DNA of 34,671 nucleotides, from NCBI GenBank assembly GCA_049297615.1, contig JBAQUQ010000108.1, positions 1 to 34,671 on the forward strand, in the 5' to 3' direction. Positions 14,052-22,613 of this stretch are shown one piece after another. The position numbers and the translations under genes were made by a program. Numbering within the stretch: the first letter of the stretch is position 1; the number at the start of each line of letters is the position of its first letter. The stretch comes from JAEMQF01 sp049297615. GTDB taxonomy: Bacteria; Pseudomonadota; Gammaproteobacteria; Burkholderiales; Burkholderiaceae_C. The notes beneath the pieces are model-generated. The model worked only from the letters and a program-made list of their open reading frames with translations, ran no database searches and had not been told where the DNA came from.

Positions 14052-15152
14052 TTAGTCGAAACTCGGCGTCTCCACACCCAGGACCTTGTGCAGTCTCGGG
14101 CTGGTGGTCGTGTATTGCAAGTGAATGCGCTTGTCGGGAAACACATAAGACGCCGCCCCGAAAGCGGCAAGCGTCGCCTCATGGAACCCGGACAGGATCA
14201 GCTTTTTCTTCCCCGGATAAGTGTTCACGTCGCCCACCGCGAAGATGCCGGGCGTGCTGGTTTCGAACTTCTCGGTATCGACGACGACCTGCTTGCGCTC
14301 CAGCGCGAGGCCCCACTGCGCGATCGGCCCGAGCTTGGGGCTGAGGCCGAAAAACACGAGCAACATGTCCAGCGCAATCCGCCGCGTCACACCGTCGCTG
14401 CCGGTGACTTCGACACCGCACAAGCGCCCACCCGACTCTTCGATGCCGCTCACCTGGCCAGCGACGAACTGCATCTCCGAGGCTTCGCAAAGCTCGCGCA
14501 CGCGCGCCGCGCTCGCCGGCGCCGCCTTGAAGGCATCGCGGCGATGCAGCAGGGTCACGCTTTGCGCCTTGCTCGGGCCGGCCTGGGCGAAATTCAGTGC
14601 CCAGTCCAGCGCCGAATCCCCGCCACCGACAATGACCAGCTTCTTGCCGGCAAACTGCGACGGGTTGTGCACCCGGTAGAAGAGCTGGGTATCGGTGTAT
14701 TTATCCAGAGCGTCGATCTTGAGCTGGCGCGGCTGAAACGAGCCCACACCGCCGGCGACGAAGAGGGTTCGCGTCAGGAAACGCGTTCCCTTGGATGTTT
14801 CAACCTCAAAGCGGCCGTCGTCGCGCTTGGCCACGAGCGTCACTTCCTGGTTCAGATGGAAGGTTGCGTCGAACGGCTCGATTTGCTTGAGCAAATTGTG
14901 CGTCAGCTCCCTGCCTGTATACACCAGCACTGCCGGAATGTCGTAGATTGGTTTGTCTGGATAGAGCTCGATGCACTGCCCGCCGGGATAAGGGAGCGAA
15001 TCGACGATATGCGCCTTGATCTCCAACAGGCCGAGTTCGAACACCTGGAACAACCCCACCGGCCCGGCGCCGACGATGACGGCGTCGGTCTCGATCGGCC
15101 CGTCGTGCGCGCCTGCGGTGCGCACGACTTCTTCATTCAACTTCGCTTCCAT
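14052..15152 (-). CDS. Ferredoxin/flavodoxin--NADP+ reductase, thioredoxin-reductase-like
   Basis: This 366-residue flavoprotein transfers electrons between NADPH and ferredoxin or flavodoxin. It has a FAD-binding GAGPVG motif at 28-33, an NADPH-binding GGGDSALDWA segment at about 176-185, and a second FAD motif near GIFAVGDVN. It lacks the CxxC redox pair of true thioredoxin reductases, which places it in the YumC-like FNR2 group. The fdxA gene ends 25 bases upstream, so the two are probably co-transcribed, supporting ferredoxin as a partner. Just beyond lies the sulfate-assimilation operon, where a ferredoxin-linked reductase could feed sulfite reductase. Confidence 0.92.
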   Translation of the reverse strand: MEAKLNEEVVRTAGAHDGPIETDAVIVGAGPVGLFQVFELGLLEIKAHIVDSLPYPGGQCIELYPDKPIYDIPAVLVYTGRELTHNLLKQIEPFDATFHLNQEVTLVAKRDDGRFEVETSKGTRFLTRTLFVAGGVGSFQPRQLKIDALDKYTDTQLFYRVHNPSQFAGKKLVIVGGGDSALDWALNFAQAGPSKAQSVTLLHRRDAFKAAPASAARVRELCEASEMQFVAGQVSGIEESGGRLCGVEVTGSDGVTRRIALDMLLVFFGLSPKLGPIAQWGLALERKQVVVDTEKFETSTPGIFAVGDVNTYPGKKKLILSGFHEATLAAFGAASYVFPDKRIHLQYTTTSPRLHKVLGVETPSFD

Positions 15153-15177
15153 GCTCTGCGCAGCACTTTCATCGGCT

Positions 15178-15501
15178 TCACTTGAGCAATTCGCTCAGCT
15201 TGCCGGTTCGATCTTTCCACTCATCGGCGTCGGGCAATCCGGGCTTGCGCTTGGTGATGGTCGGCCACTTCTTGGCGAGTTCTGCGTTCAGCTTGATCAT
15301 GTGCTGTTGATCGCCGGGCACATCTTCTTCGGGGACGATGGCGTTCACCGGGCACTCGGGAATGCACACCGCGCAGTCGATGCATTCGTCAGGGTCGATC
15401 GTCAGGAAGTTCGCTCCTTCGCGGAAACAGTCGACCGGGCAAACGTCAACGCAATCTGTGTATTTGCAGCGTATGCACGATTCGAGAACGACGTGGGTCA
15501 T
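15178..15501 (-). CDS. fdxA: 7Fe ferredoxin FdxA
   Basis: The 107-residue product has the FdxA pattern: CIRCKYTDCVDVCPVDCF at the N-terminus for a [3Fe-4S] plus [4Fe-4S] arrangement, and CIDCAVCIPECPV for the second cluster, followed by the conserved C-terminal extension with KKWPTITKRKP. It is a low-potential electron carrier. I start at the MTHVV methionine (15501) because this matches the usual family N-terminus; an ATG three codons upstream (15510) is possible. It lies 90 bases after cobA and 25 before the NADP reductase. Confidence 0.95.
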   Translation of the reverse strand: MTHVVLESCIRCKYTDCVDVCPVDCFREGANFLTIDPDECIDCAVCIPECPVNAIVPEEDVPGDQQHMIKLNAELAKKWPTITKRKPGLPDADEWKDRTGKLSELLK

Positions 15502-15590
15502 GGAGAACATTTGCGGGTTGATGGGGCAGCGCGCAGGCGCCGAGAGCGTCCGTGCGCAACGTCGGCGCCTTGCGAAGGCCAGGGCGAATT

Positions 15591-16361
15591 CTAGGGCTTG
15601 AGCACAGCCACTCGACCTGAAAGGTTGTCGCCGACGCGAGGCTCGACCGCAGCATCGCCAATCTTTGAGCTCAGTGGGGCCGCCCCCGCGCCGACAATCA
15701 CGACGCTGGGACGACCGCTGTGCAGCAGACTCGCTTGGCCCAGTCCTCCCAAGCGATGGTCGGAATGCAATTCGTCGGGCCAACCGGCGCGTGACACCAC
15801 GCTGACGGCGGTGTCCACCGGCCAACCTGCGCCGACCAGGCGGCGCGCCAGACCGGCGAATTGCCGGCCTGCCATGTAAAACACTTCCGTGTCGGCACTG
15901 CGGCTTGCATGCAACTGCTGTTCGAGCGTCATCGCCGTGCTCAAGCTGACGCTGCGTCCCCGCCCACGGCGTGTCAGCGGGCGCTGCGTCGCCGCGGCTG
16001 CAGCAAGTGCCGCCGTGACGCCTGGCACCACTTCGCATTCGATGCCTGCCGCGGCAAGTGCATCGATCTCTTCTTCAAGCCGGCCGAAGACGCTGGGGTC
16101 GCCGCCTTTGAGGCGAACCACGACGGCAGCCTCGCTGGCGTGCTTGACCAGCAATGCATTGATGGCCGCCTGCCCCGTGCTGTGGGAATAACCGCGTTTG
16201 CCCACATTCACCCAGCGTGCGCCGGGTGCCAACTCGCGCAAGGCGCGGTCGACGAGGGCATCGAAGAGCACCACTTGCGCCGTCGCAAGCAAGCGCGCGC
16301 CGCGCATCGTGATCAAGTCACCTGCTCCCGGCCCGGCACCGATGAAGACAACTCGACCCAT
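15591..16361 (-). CDS. cobA: Uroporphyrinogen-III C-methyltransferase
   Basis: This SAM-dependent enzyme methylates uroporphyrinogen III twice to precorrin-2, the first step to siroheme. The 256-residue product shows the family blocks: VVFIGAGPGAGDLITMRGARLL at the N-terminus, GDPSVFGRLEEEIDAL near 87-102, VVPGVTAALAAAA near 116-128, and a late VYYMAG-like motif (EVFYMAGR). It starts three bases after the cysN stop, so it is the last gene of the operon. Its job here is probably to supply siroheme for the sulfite reductase encoded upstream. It lacks the CysG dehydrogenase/ferrochelatase domain, so siroheme completion must come from elsewhere. Confidence 0.95.
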   Translation of the reverse strand: MGRVVFIGAGPGAGDLITMRGARLLATAQVVLFDALVDRALRELAPGARWVNVGKRGYSHSTGQAAINALLVKHASEAAVVVRLKGGDPSVFGRLEEEIDALAAAGIECEVVPGVTAALAAAAATQRPLTRRGRGRSVSLSTAMTLEQQLHASRSADTEVFYMAGRQFAGLARRLVGAGWPVDTAVSVVSRAGWPDELHSDHRLGGLGQASLLHSGRPSVVIVGAGAAPLSSKIGDAAVEPRVGDNLSGRVAVLKP

Positions 16362-16364
16362 GCT

Positions 16365-17669
16365 TCAGTCCGCTGCTGCACTGACCAAGAGCGCGCCACT
16401 GGTGCGGTTGCTCGCGGGGTCGACAACGATCAACGAGCCGCCGACCCGATTGACTGCATAGGGCTCCACGGGCAGCGCCTGCTGCGTCTGCACCCTTACT
16501 TGTCCGATGTCATTGACGGCCAGTTCGTGCGCATCGGTCGCTTCCAGCGTGTGGATATCGAGCCGGCTCTCGATCGCCGTGATGCGCGCCTGGACCCAGC
16601 GGTTCCCGTGACGCACCCAGTATTTGCGGCCGACCACAGCCGGCTCGGTGTCGAGCCAGGCGAGCGTCGCCGAAAAGCATTGCGCGGGCTGGATGGCCTT
16701 GGGAGTTGCGATCCAGTCGCCTCGCGAAACATCGATCTGACGATCGAGCACGATGCCGGCGGACTGCCCGGCCTCGGCCATTTCGACCGCTTCGCCGGCC
16801 AAGCGCACCTCGGCGATCGTCGCGAGCTCGCCGTTCGGAAAGAGCTGCACCGCGTCGCCAGCCTTGGCCCGGCCATGGGCGATACGGCCCCACAGCGTGC
16901 GCGGCTGGCTGCCCGTGCCTTCGCCGTCGCGGGCGACGTACTGCACCGGCAACAGCAGTTCGCCGGTCTTGCGCTCCTGCACGGTCGGTAGGCTTTCGAG
17001 CAGTTGAAGCAGGGACGGGCCGTCATACCACGATGCATCCAGAGGCTGCGTCACGTTGTCGCCACGCAAGGCCGAGACCGGCACAACGCCGGCCACGACG
17101 ATGCGCGCTGCCTGCGCGAAGCCGATCAGCGCGTCGTGCACAGCGCGGTAGGCCCGGGCGGGATCGACGACGGCGTCGAGCTTGTTGATCGCGAAGACGA
17201 TGCTCGGCACACGCAGCAGGTTCGCGAGCAGCGCGTGGCGACGCGTCTGCACGAGCAGGGCCACCGGGCGCTGTGTCGTGTCGAGTTTGGTGATGTCCAC
17301 CAGCACCACGGCCGCGTCGCTTCCTGCGCCGGCGGTGACCATATTGCGCGTGTATTGCTCGTGGCCCGGCGCGTCGGCGATGATGAATTTGCGCTTCTTC
17401 GTCGCGAAGTAACGGAATGCCACGTCGATCGTGATCCCCTGCTCGCGCTCGGCCTCCAGCCCGTCAGTGAGCAATGACAGGTCGATCGCATTGCCCCCGG
17501 CCTTCTTCTCCAGTGTGTCGAGCTGGTCAGCGAGGATCGCGCGGCTGTCGTAGAGCAGTCGGCCGATCAGTGTGCTCTTTCCGTCATCGACGCTTCCGGC
17601 GGTGAGAAAGCGCAGGGCCCGGTGATCCGTGTGGCTCTCGAAGTGGTCGATCTTCTGCGCCGCTTCCAT
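16365..17669 (-). CDS. cysN: Sulfate adenylyltransferase subunit 1 (GTPase)
   Basis: CysN is the GTPase partner of CysD in ATP sulfurylase, making APS from sulfate and ATP. The 434-residue product has a P-loop GSVDDGKS at 25-32, a G2/G3 region with DAPGHEQY, and NKLD for guanine recognition. It then has the EF-Tu-like beta-barrel domains. There is no C-terminal APS kinase domain, so APS is the end product. I start at the ATG at 17669, which overlaps the cysD stop in a TGATG; a TTG one codon earlier (17672) is possible. It is translationally coupled to cysD. Confidence 0.96.
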   Translation of the reverse strand: MEAAQKIDHFESHTDHRALRFLTAGSVDDGKSTLIGRLLYDSRAILADQLDTLEKKAGGNAIDLSLLTDGLEAEREQGITIDVAFRYFATKKRKFIIADAPGHEQYTRNMVTAGAGSDAAVVLVDITKLDTTQRPVALLVQTRRHALLANLLRVPSIVFAINKLDAVVDPARAYRAVHDALIGFAQAARIVVAGVVPVSALRGDNVTQPLDASWYDGPSLLQLLESLPTVQERKTGELLLPVQYVARDGEGTGSQPRTLWGRIAHGRAKAGDAVQLFPNGELATIAEVRLAGEAVEMAEAGQSAGIVLDRQIDVSRGDWIATPKAIQPAQCFSATLAWLDTEPAVVGRKYWVRHGNRWVQARITAIESRLDIHTLEATDAHELAVNDIGQVRVQTQQALPVEPYAVNRVGGSLIVVDPASNRTSGALLVSAAAD

Positions 17670-18631
17670 CAAAAGTAGCCTTCCTTCTTGCGCCGCTCCA
17701 TCGAGGCGTCGGAGGTGCGATCGTCCATTCGCGTCGCGCCACGTTCGCTGAGCGTGACCGTCAATGTCTCCGAGACGATTTCAGCGGCCGTCAGGGCATG
17801 GCTCTCGACCGGGCAGGTGCAGGTCATGTCGCCCACGGTGCGAAATCGCACCTGGGCGGTGGCGACTGATTCGCCGACCTCGGGCGGTGTGACCTCGGTC
17901 AACGGCACCAGCAGACCCTTGCGCCGAATCACCTGGCGCGGATGCGCGTAATAGAGACTGGGCAGCGCAATGTCCTCTCGGGCGATATACAGCCAGACGT
18001 CGAGCTCGGTCCAGTTGCTGATCGGGAAAGCGCGCATGTGCTCGCCGGGTTTGATGCGCGTGTTGAACAGCGTCCACAACTCGGGGCGCTGTTCCTTGGG
18101 TTGCCATTGGCCGAAGCTGTCGCGGTGCGAAAAGATGCGCTCCTTGGCGCGGGCCTTTTCTTCGTCGCGCCGCGCTCCGCCCATCAGCACATCGAAACGG
18201 TGCTGCTCGATTGCTTCCAACAATGCCACCGATTGGTGACCGTTGCGGGACTCTCGAGGGTGCGACAGGCGAACCGTGCCACGTTTGATCGATTCGTCCA
18301 AATGCCCGACGACGAGCCGCTCTCCCATTTCCGCAATGCGCCGATCGCGGAATTCGATGACCTCCGGAAAATTGTGGCCAGTGTCCACGTGCAGCAAAGG
18401 GAACGGCAAGCGGCCTTTGTAAGGACCGGCCATCGAGCCTTTGCTCTTGAAGGCCTTTTCGGCAAGGCGCAGCACGACGCAGGAATCTTTGCCGCCGGAG
18501 AACAACAGCGCCGGGCGCTCGAAGGCCGCCACCGTTTCACGCAGGATGAAGATCGCTTCTTCTTCCAGCCAATCGAGGTGACTCTGGTCAAGCGCCGGCA
18601 GCAGCCGGTCGATTCGCAGCGGCGCATTCAC
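17669..18631 (-). CDS. cysD: Sulfate adenylyltransferase subunit 2
   Basis: CysD is the catalytic PP-loop ATPase subunit of ATP sulfurylase. The 320-residue product has the SGGKDS motif at 45-50, LLHVDTGHNFPEVIEFRDR, and the conserved late segment RFRTVGDMTCTCPVES. The GTG start at 18631 is chosen because it overlaps the cysH stop by four bases (GTGA) and gives the usual family length. The frame is open upstream to 18712, inside cysH, but those codons carry no homology. Confidence 0.96.
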   Translation of the reverse strand: MNAPLRIDRLLPALDQSHLDWLEEEAIFILRETVAAFERPALLFSGGKDSCVVLRLAEKAFKSKGSMAGPYKGRLPFPLLHVDTGHNFPEVIEFRDRRIAEMGERLVVGHLDESIKRGTVRLSHPRESRNGHQSVALLEAIEQHRFDVLMGGARRDEEKARAKERIFSHRDSFGQWQPKEQRPELWTLFNTRIKPGEHMRAFPISNWTELDVWLYIAREDIALPSLYYAHPRQVIRRKGLLVPLTEVTPPEVGESVATAQVRFRTVGDMTCTCPVESHALTAAEIVSETLTVTLSERGATRMDDRTSDASMERRKKEGYF

Positions 18632-19371
18632 GCGGCGACTCCCTTGGCGAGCGCTTGCGCCGCCCTTACGTGCAAGCCGCATTCTTTGGCGGGCTCGTCC
18701 TCCCACCACCAACGCCCGGAGCGGAACTCCTCGCCCACGGCGATGGCGCGCGTGCAGGGAGCGCAGCCGATGCTGGGCATGAACTGATCGTGCAATGGGT
18801 TGTAGGGAACGTCATGGGTTGCGATGTAGTGCCACACATCGGACCAGCTCCAGTCGGCCAACGGGTTGAACTTGATGCGCCCCTGTTCGTCGCGTTCGCT
18901 GAACGTCACTCCCACGCGGCTGTTCGACTGCTCGCGGCGCAAGCCTGCCACCCACGCGGTCGCGCCGGCCAGCATGCGCCCCAGAGGCTCGACCTTGCGG
19001 ATGGCGCAGCAGGCCTTGCGCAACTCGATGCTCCTGTACATCGCCTGCTGGCCATGGGTGCGGACGAAATGCAAGGTCGATTCGCTTGTAGGTGCGAATC
19101 GGTGAATCACAATTCCGTAGCGCCGTTCGATGCGCGGTATCAGCGCCAATGTCTCGGCGTGCAACTGGCCCGTATCCAGTGTCGAAATCGAAATGGCCAG
19201 ATCGTGGCGCGCGATAAAATCGGTGATGACCATGTCCTCGGCGCCCAGGCTGGTCGCCTGCACGATGTGCGAGGTGTGACCTGCCGCCGCGTCTTGCAGG
19301 ACGCTGATCGCATGCTTGACGCGCGTTTCATAGCCGACTGTTGCATGGGCGTAGAGCGCGATGGCGCTCAT
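18628..19371 (-). CDS. cysH: Adenylyl-sulfate (APS) reductase
   Basis: The 247-residue product reduces APS to sulfite and AMP. Two cysteine pairs, C121-C122 and C203/C206, mark an iron-sulfur-type APS reductase rather than the cluster-free PAPS enzyme of enteric bacteria. The catalytic C231 lies in KECGLH. This fits the absence of a cysC kinase gene and of an APS kinase domain in CysN. Stop and start overlaps by four bases tie it to DUF934 upstream and cysD downstream. Confidence 0.95.
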   Translation of the reverse strand: MSAIALYAHATVGYETRVKHAISVLQDAAAGHTSHIVQATSLGAEDMVITDFIARHDLAISISTLDTGQLHAETLALIPRIERRYGIVIHRFAPTSESTLHFVRTHGQQAMYRSIELRKACCAIRKVEPLGRMLAGATAWVAGLRREQSNSRVGVTFSERDEQGRIKFNPLADWSWSDVWHYIATHDVPYNPLHDQFMPSIGCAPCTRAIAVGEEFRSGRWWWEDEPAKECGLHVRAAQALAKGVAA

Positions 19372-19916
19372 AGGGCTGCTCCCTCATTCACGAATTTTCG
19401 CGCTGGCTCTCGCGCCAGAGCGTCGGCTACACCGGGCGGGAGTGCGAACAATGGCTTCTTGTCGCGCACATCGCCCTGGTAATGGCGGCGGAAAAAGCAC
19501 AATGCCCGCTGCGCCGCATCGATGGACTGGTCGGTGCGCAAGACTGCAGCGTTGAACCCGGTGCGCGCCAGCAACTCGATCATGTCAACGAGCACTTCGC
19601 CGGTGGCGCGAATTTCGCCCTGGAAGCGGTAGCGTGCGCGCAGCAGTCGCGCCTGGCTGTAGGCCCGGCCGTCCACCCACTTGGGAAACTCCAAGGTCAC
19701 GAGCGAAAACGCGCCCAGGTCGGGGGCAATGTCTTCTACGTCCTGATCGTTGCTTGCCGCCAAGCCCACAGGCATGCCTCGCGGCCAATGGGCTCGCACT
19801 GCGTGCCACTGCACCAGATCGAGGAGCAAGTGGGGCTGTGCGTTGATGCTGACCGGCGGGCCGCCTTCACCGCCCAGCGCATGCCAGGGGTCCTTGCGCA
19901 AATCGATGAATCGCAT
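19368..19916 (-). CDS. DUF934 family protein of the sulfate-reduction operon
   Basis: The 182-residue product matches DUF934, a family regularly found between sulfite reductase and APS reductase genes in Alpha- and Betaproteobacteria. Visible family blocks include LEFPKWVDGRAYSQARLLRARYRFQGEIRA and GEVLVDMIELLARTGFNA. No catalytic motif is recognised and no membrane segment is seen. Its conserved position suggests an accessory role in sulfite reduction, but the biochemical function is not known to me. It overlaps cysH by four bases. Confidence 0.9.
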   Translation of the reverse strand: MRFIDLRKDPWHALGGEGGPPVSINAQPHLLLDLVQWHAVRAHWPRGMPVGLAASNDQDVEDIAPDLGAFSLVTLEFPKWVDGRAYSQARLLRARYRFQGEIRATGEVLVDMIELLARTGFNAAVLRTDQSIDAAQRALCFFRRHYQGDVRDKKPLFALPPGVADALAREPARKFVNEGAAL

Positions 19917-19940
19917 GGTGTGGTTCCGCCCGCTGGCCTG

Positions 19941-21674
19941 TCAAGCCGCATGCGCCGGCGCGGTACTGCGCCGCACGGCATTGGCCGATTCCTTGAACGC
20001 TGCGGCGCCGATGCGCTTGAGCGTGTCGATGAACCGTTCGTTGTCGACTCGCTCTGCCCGATAGGTGTCGACCATGGCCTCGATCGCATCGGCCACCTCG
20101 TCGGCGGCGAAGGACGGGCCGATCACCTTGCCAGGGACCGACTCACCGCTCAAGGCGGATCCATCCGAACCTCCCAGCGAAATCTGGTACCACTCCTTGC
20201 CGTCCTTGTCGACGCCGAGCACACCGATGTGACCGCTGTGGTGGTGGCCGCAAGAGTTGATGCAACCGCTGATGTGCAAATCGATCTCACCGATGTCGTG
20301 CAACTCGTCGAGGTCGGTGAAGCGTTCGGTGATGTCGGCAGCTATCGGGATCGAACGTGCGTTGGCCAGGGCGCAAAGGTCGCCACCGGGGCAGGCGATC
20401 ATGTCGGTGATCAGCCCGATATTGGGTGTCGCAAAGTTCGCCGCTTTGGCCGCTTGCCACAGGGCCGGAAGTTCGGTTTCGTGCACCCAGGGCAGCAACA
20501 GGTTTTGGTCATGCGTGACGCGCAACTCGGCGTGGCTGAAGCGTTCGGCGATTGCGGCGGCCGTGTCCATTTGGTCGGCGTTCACGTCCCCAGGCGGCTG
20601 GCCGGCGCGCTTGATCGAGAGCGTCACGGCCCGATAGGCGCCCAAGCGATGCGCTTGAACATTGCGCGTCAGCCATCGGGCGTAGCCAGGGTCGGCGACG
20701 CGCGGCAACGCGCCGGCCCGTGCTGCGGTGTCTGACACGCCCGAGGGCAAGACAAAACAGCGGGCCACACGGTCCAGCTCGGTCTGCGAGATGAGGTGGG
20801 CGCTGCCATCCACATCGTCGTTCAGTATGTGCTCGAATTCAGCGTTGACCGCGTCGATGAATTTCTGGCCCTCGGCCTTGACCAGTATCTTGATACGCGC
20901 CTTGTACAAGTTGTCGCGCCGGCCATAGCGGTTGTACACACGCACGATCGCTTCGATGAACACGAGGACCTGCTGCCAGGGCAAGAACTCGCGACACACG
21001 GTGCCGATCACTGGCGTGCGGCCCATCCCCCCGCCCACCAGGACCTTGAAGCCGATTTCATTGCGCGCGTTCTTCAAGAGTCGCAACCCGATGTCGTGCC
21101 AGGCAATCGCAGCACGATCTTCCTTGGCCCCTGTGACGGCAATCTTGAACTTGCGCGGCAGATAGGCGAACTCCGGGTGCAGCGTGCTCCACTGGCGCAG
21201 CACTTCGCAATAGGGTCTAGGGTCCACCGATTCGTCGGGCGCGATGCCCGCGAGGGCGTCACTCGTGATGTTGCGAATGCAATTGCCACTGGTTTGGATG
21301 CCGTGCATGTCCACCTCCGCCAGCGCTTCCATCACTTCGGCGCTGCGCGTCAGGGGAATCCAGTTGAACTGGACGTTTTGGCGCGTCGTGAAATGACCGA
21401 AGCCACCTCGTTCTTGCGGCGTGCCGACGTCGACGTGGTCGAACTCGCGGGCAATTCGGCCCAGTGCGCGCAACTGTGCCGAGCTGATTTCGCCATAGGG
21501 CACGGCCACGCGCAACATCGGCGCATGGCGCTGCACGTACCAGCCGTTTTGCAGGCGCAAGGGGCGAAACTCGTCGTCGCCGAGTTGGCCCGCGAGGTTG
21601 CGTGTCAGTTGGTCACGATACTGTGCCGCGCGCCTGCGCACGAACGAGCGATCGAATTCGGTGTATTGGTACAT
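19941..21674 (-). CDS. cysI: Sulfite reductase, siroheme/4Fe-4S hemoprotein
   Basis: The 577-residue product belongs to the nitrite/sulfite reductase family and carries the cluster-binding cysteines C428, C434 (C-x5-C) and C471, C475 (C-x3-C, in GCINSCGHHH). Two ferredoxin-like half-domains and a GFGHFTTRQNVQFNWI segment near 91-106 fit the family. Substrate is taken as sulfite from the operon (cysH, cysD, cysN, cobA, TSUP). I start at the ATG at 21674 with the MYQYTEFDR family start; the frame is open upstream to 22304 through the TSUP gene, which is not real coding. No CysJ flavoprotein is nearby, so ferredoxin is a plausible donor. Confidence 0.93.
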   Translation of the reverse strand: MYQYTEFDRSFVRRRAAQYRDQLTRNLAGQLGDDEFRPLRLQNGWYVQRHAPMLRVAVPYGEISSAQLRALGRIAREFDHVDVGTPQERGGFGHFTTRQNVQFNWIPLTRSAEVMEALAEVDMHGIQTSGNCIRNITSDALAGIAPDESVDPRPYCEVLRQWSTLHPEFAYLPRKFKIAVTGAKEDRAAIAWHDIGLRLLKNARNEIGFKVLVGGGMGRTPVIGTVCREFLPWQQVLVFIEAIVRVYNRYGRRDNLYKARIKILVKAEGQKFIDAVNAEFEHILNDDVDGSAHLISQTELDRVARCFVLPSGVSDTAARAGALPRVADPGYARWLTRNVQAHRLGAYRAVTLSIKRAGQPPGDVNADQMDTAAAIAERFSHAELRVTHDQNLLLPWVHETELPALWQAAKAANFATPNIGLITDMIACPGGDLCALANARSIPIAADITERFTDLDELHDIGEIDLHISGCINSCGHHHSGHIGVLGVDKDGKEWYQISLGGSDGSALSGESVPGKVIGPSFAADEVADAIEAMVDTYRAERVDNERFIDTLKRIGAAAFKESANAVRRSTAPAHAA

Positions 21675-21676
21675 GG

Positions 21677-22444
21677 TCAGTGAATCACTTTGAGACCGGC
21701 GGTCACGAGCGCCAGGCACAACAGCGTGCGCACCAGCCGTTCGGGCATCCTTCGGGTCAGCTGGGCGCCCAGCCAGATTCCGGGGATCGAGCCAACCAGC
21801 AAGCCGATTAACAATTCCCAGTCCACATGGCCGAGCGTGGCGTGGCCGATTCCCGCGACCAGGGTCAGCGGCACCGCGTGCGCGATATCGGTGCCAATCA
21901 CCCGGTGCGACTCGAGCCGGGGGAAAAGCAGCATGATGAGAGCCGCGCCGATGGCACCGGCGCCAATCGAACTGAGCGAGACCAGAACGCCGAGCATCAG
22001 GCCGCACAAGACCGTGAGCGATGCCTTGCGCGACTGAGGAATCCAGTGTTCCAGGCGCACCCCGGCGACCTGCCAAGCCTGTTTGTACGCGACCACGGCG
22101 GCTGTCAGCAATAAGGCGACGCCCAGTGAAAAGGTTAATGCGTTGGCCCAACCCTGGGTCAGGCCGGTGACGTGCATCAACGCAACCGTGCCCAGGGACG
22201 CCGGAATGCTGCCCGCGAGCAACAAGCCCGTAATTCGCCAGTTCACATGGCCGCAGCGATGGTGCGAAGTAACGCCCACGAGCTTGGTGATCGAGGCGAA
22301 CCACAGGTCGGTGCCGATCGCCACGGCCGGACTGAGCCGAAAGACGGAGAGCAGCAACGGAGTCATCAAGGATCCGCCGCCGACACCGGTCATTCCAACG
22401 ATGGCTCCGACGGCAAATCCGCTGGTGATTGCAATGAAATCCAT
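21677..22444 (-). CDS. TSUP family (TauE/SafE) sulfite/sulfonate exporter-like membrane protein
   Basis: The 255-residue product has about seven or eight hydrophobic segments, with an N-terminal GAIVGMTGVGGGSLMTPLLL and a repeated second half (VLVSLSSIGAGAIGAALIMLLF) typical of the TSUP/TauE-SafE family. It is the first gene of the sulfur operon and ends two bases before cysI. A role in sulfate uptake or in export of sulfite or other sulfur anions is inferred from context; direction of transport cannot be read. Confidence 0.88.
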   Translation of the reverse strand: MDFIAITSGFAVGAIVGMTGVGGGSLMTPLLLSVFRLSPAVAIGTDLWFASITKLVGVTSHHRCGHVNWRITGLLLAGSIPASLGTVALMHVTGLTQGWANALTFSLGVALLLTAAVVAYKQAWQVAGVRLEHWIPQSRKASLTVLCGLMLGVLVSLSSIGAGAIGAALIMLLFPRLESHRVIGTDIAHAVPLTLVAGIGHATLGHVDWELLIGLLVGSIPGIWLGAQLTRRMPERLVRTLLCLALVTAGLKVIH

Positions 22445-22613
22445 GAAAGGCAGGAGTTGGCTACGACGCCATCAGATCAGTGGGTCCGAGGACTGTATTT
22501 AGACGTTATATATCCAGCAAGTACAAATTCGTTCTCTATATATCTCTGGAAAGCATGAACAGCGCTCCCCCTGGAGCCTCCTAGAATTTCGCATGCGAAT
22601 TCGCAACCCGTAG
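22445..22613. promoter_or_regulatory. Divergent promoter region of the sulfur operon and patatin gene
   Basis: The region holds an AT-rich stretch (about 22493-22552, with TATATA elements at several points) unlike the GC-rich surroundings. That is where a promoter and possibly a CysB-type activator site for the leftward operon would lie. A perfect 12-bp palindrome TTCGCATGCGAA (22588-22599) sits 14 bases before the patatin start codon and may be an operator. No -35/-10 pair is convincing. Confidence 0.4.
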
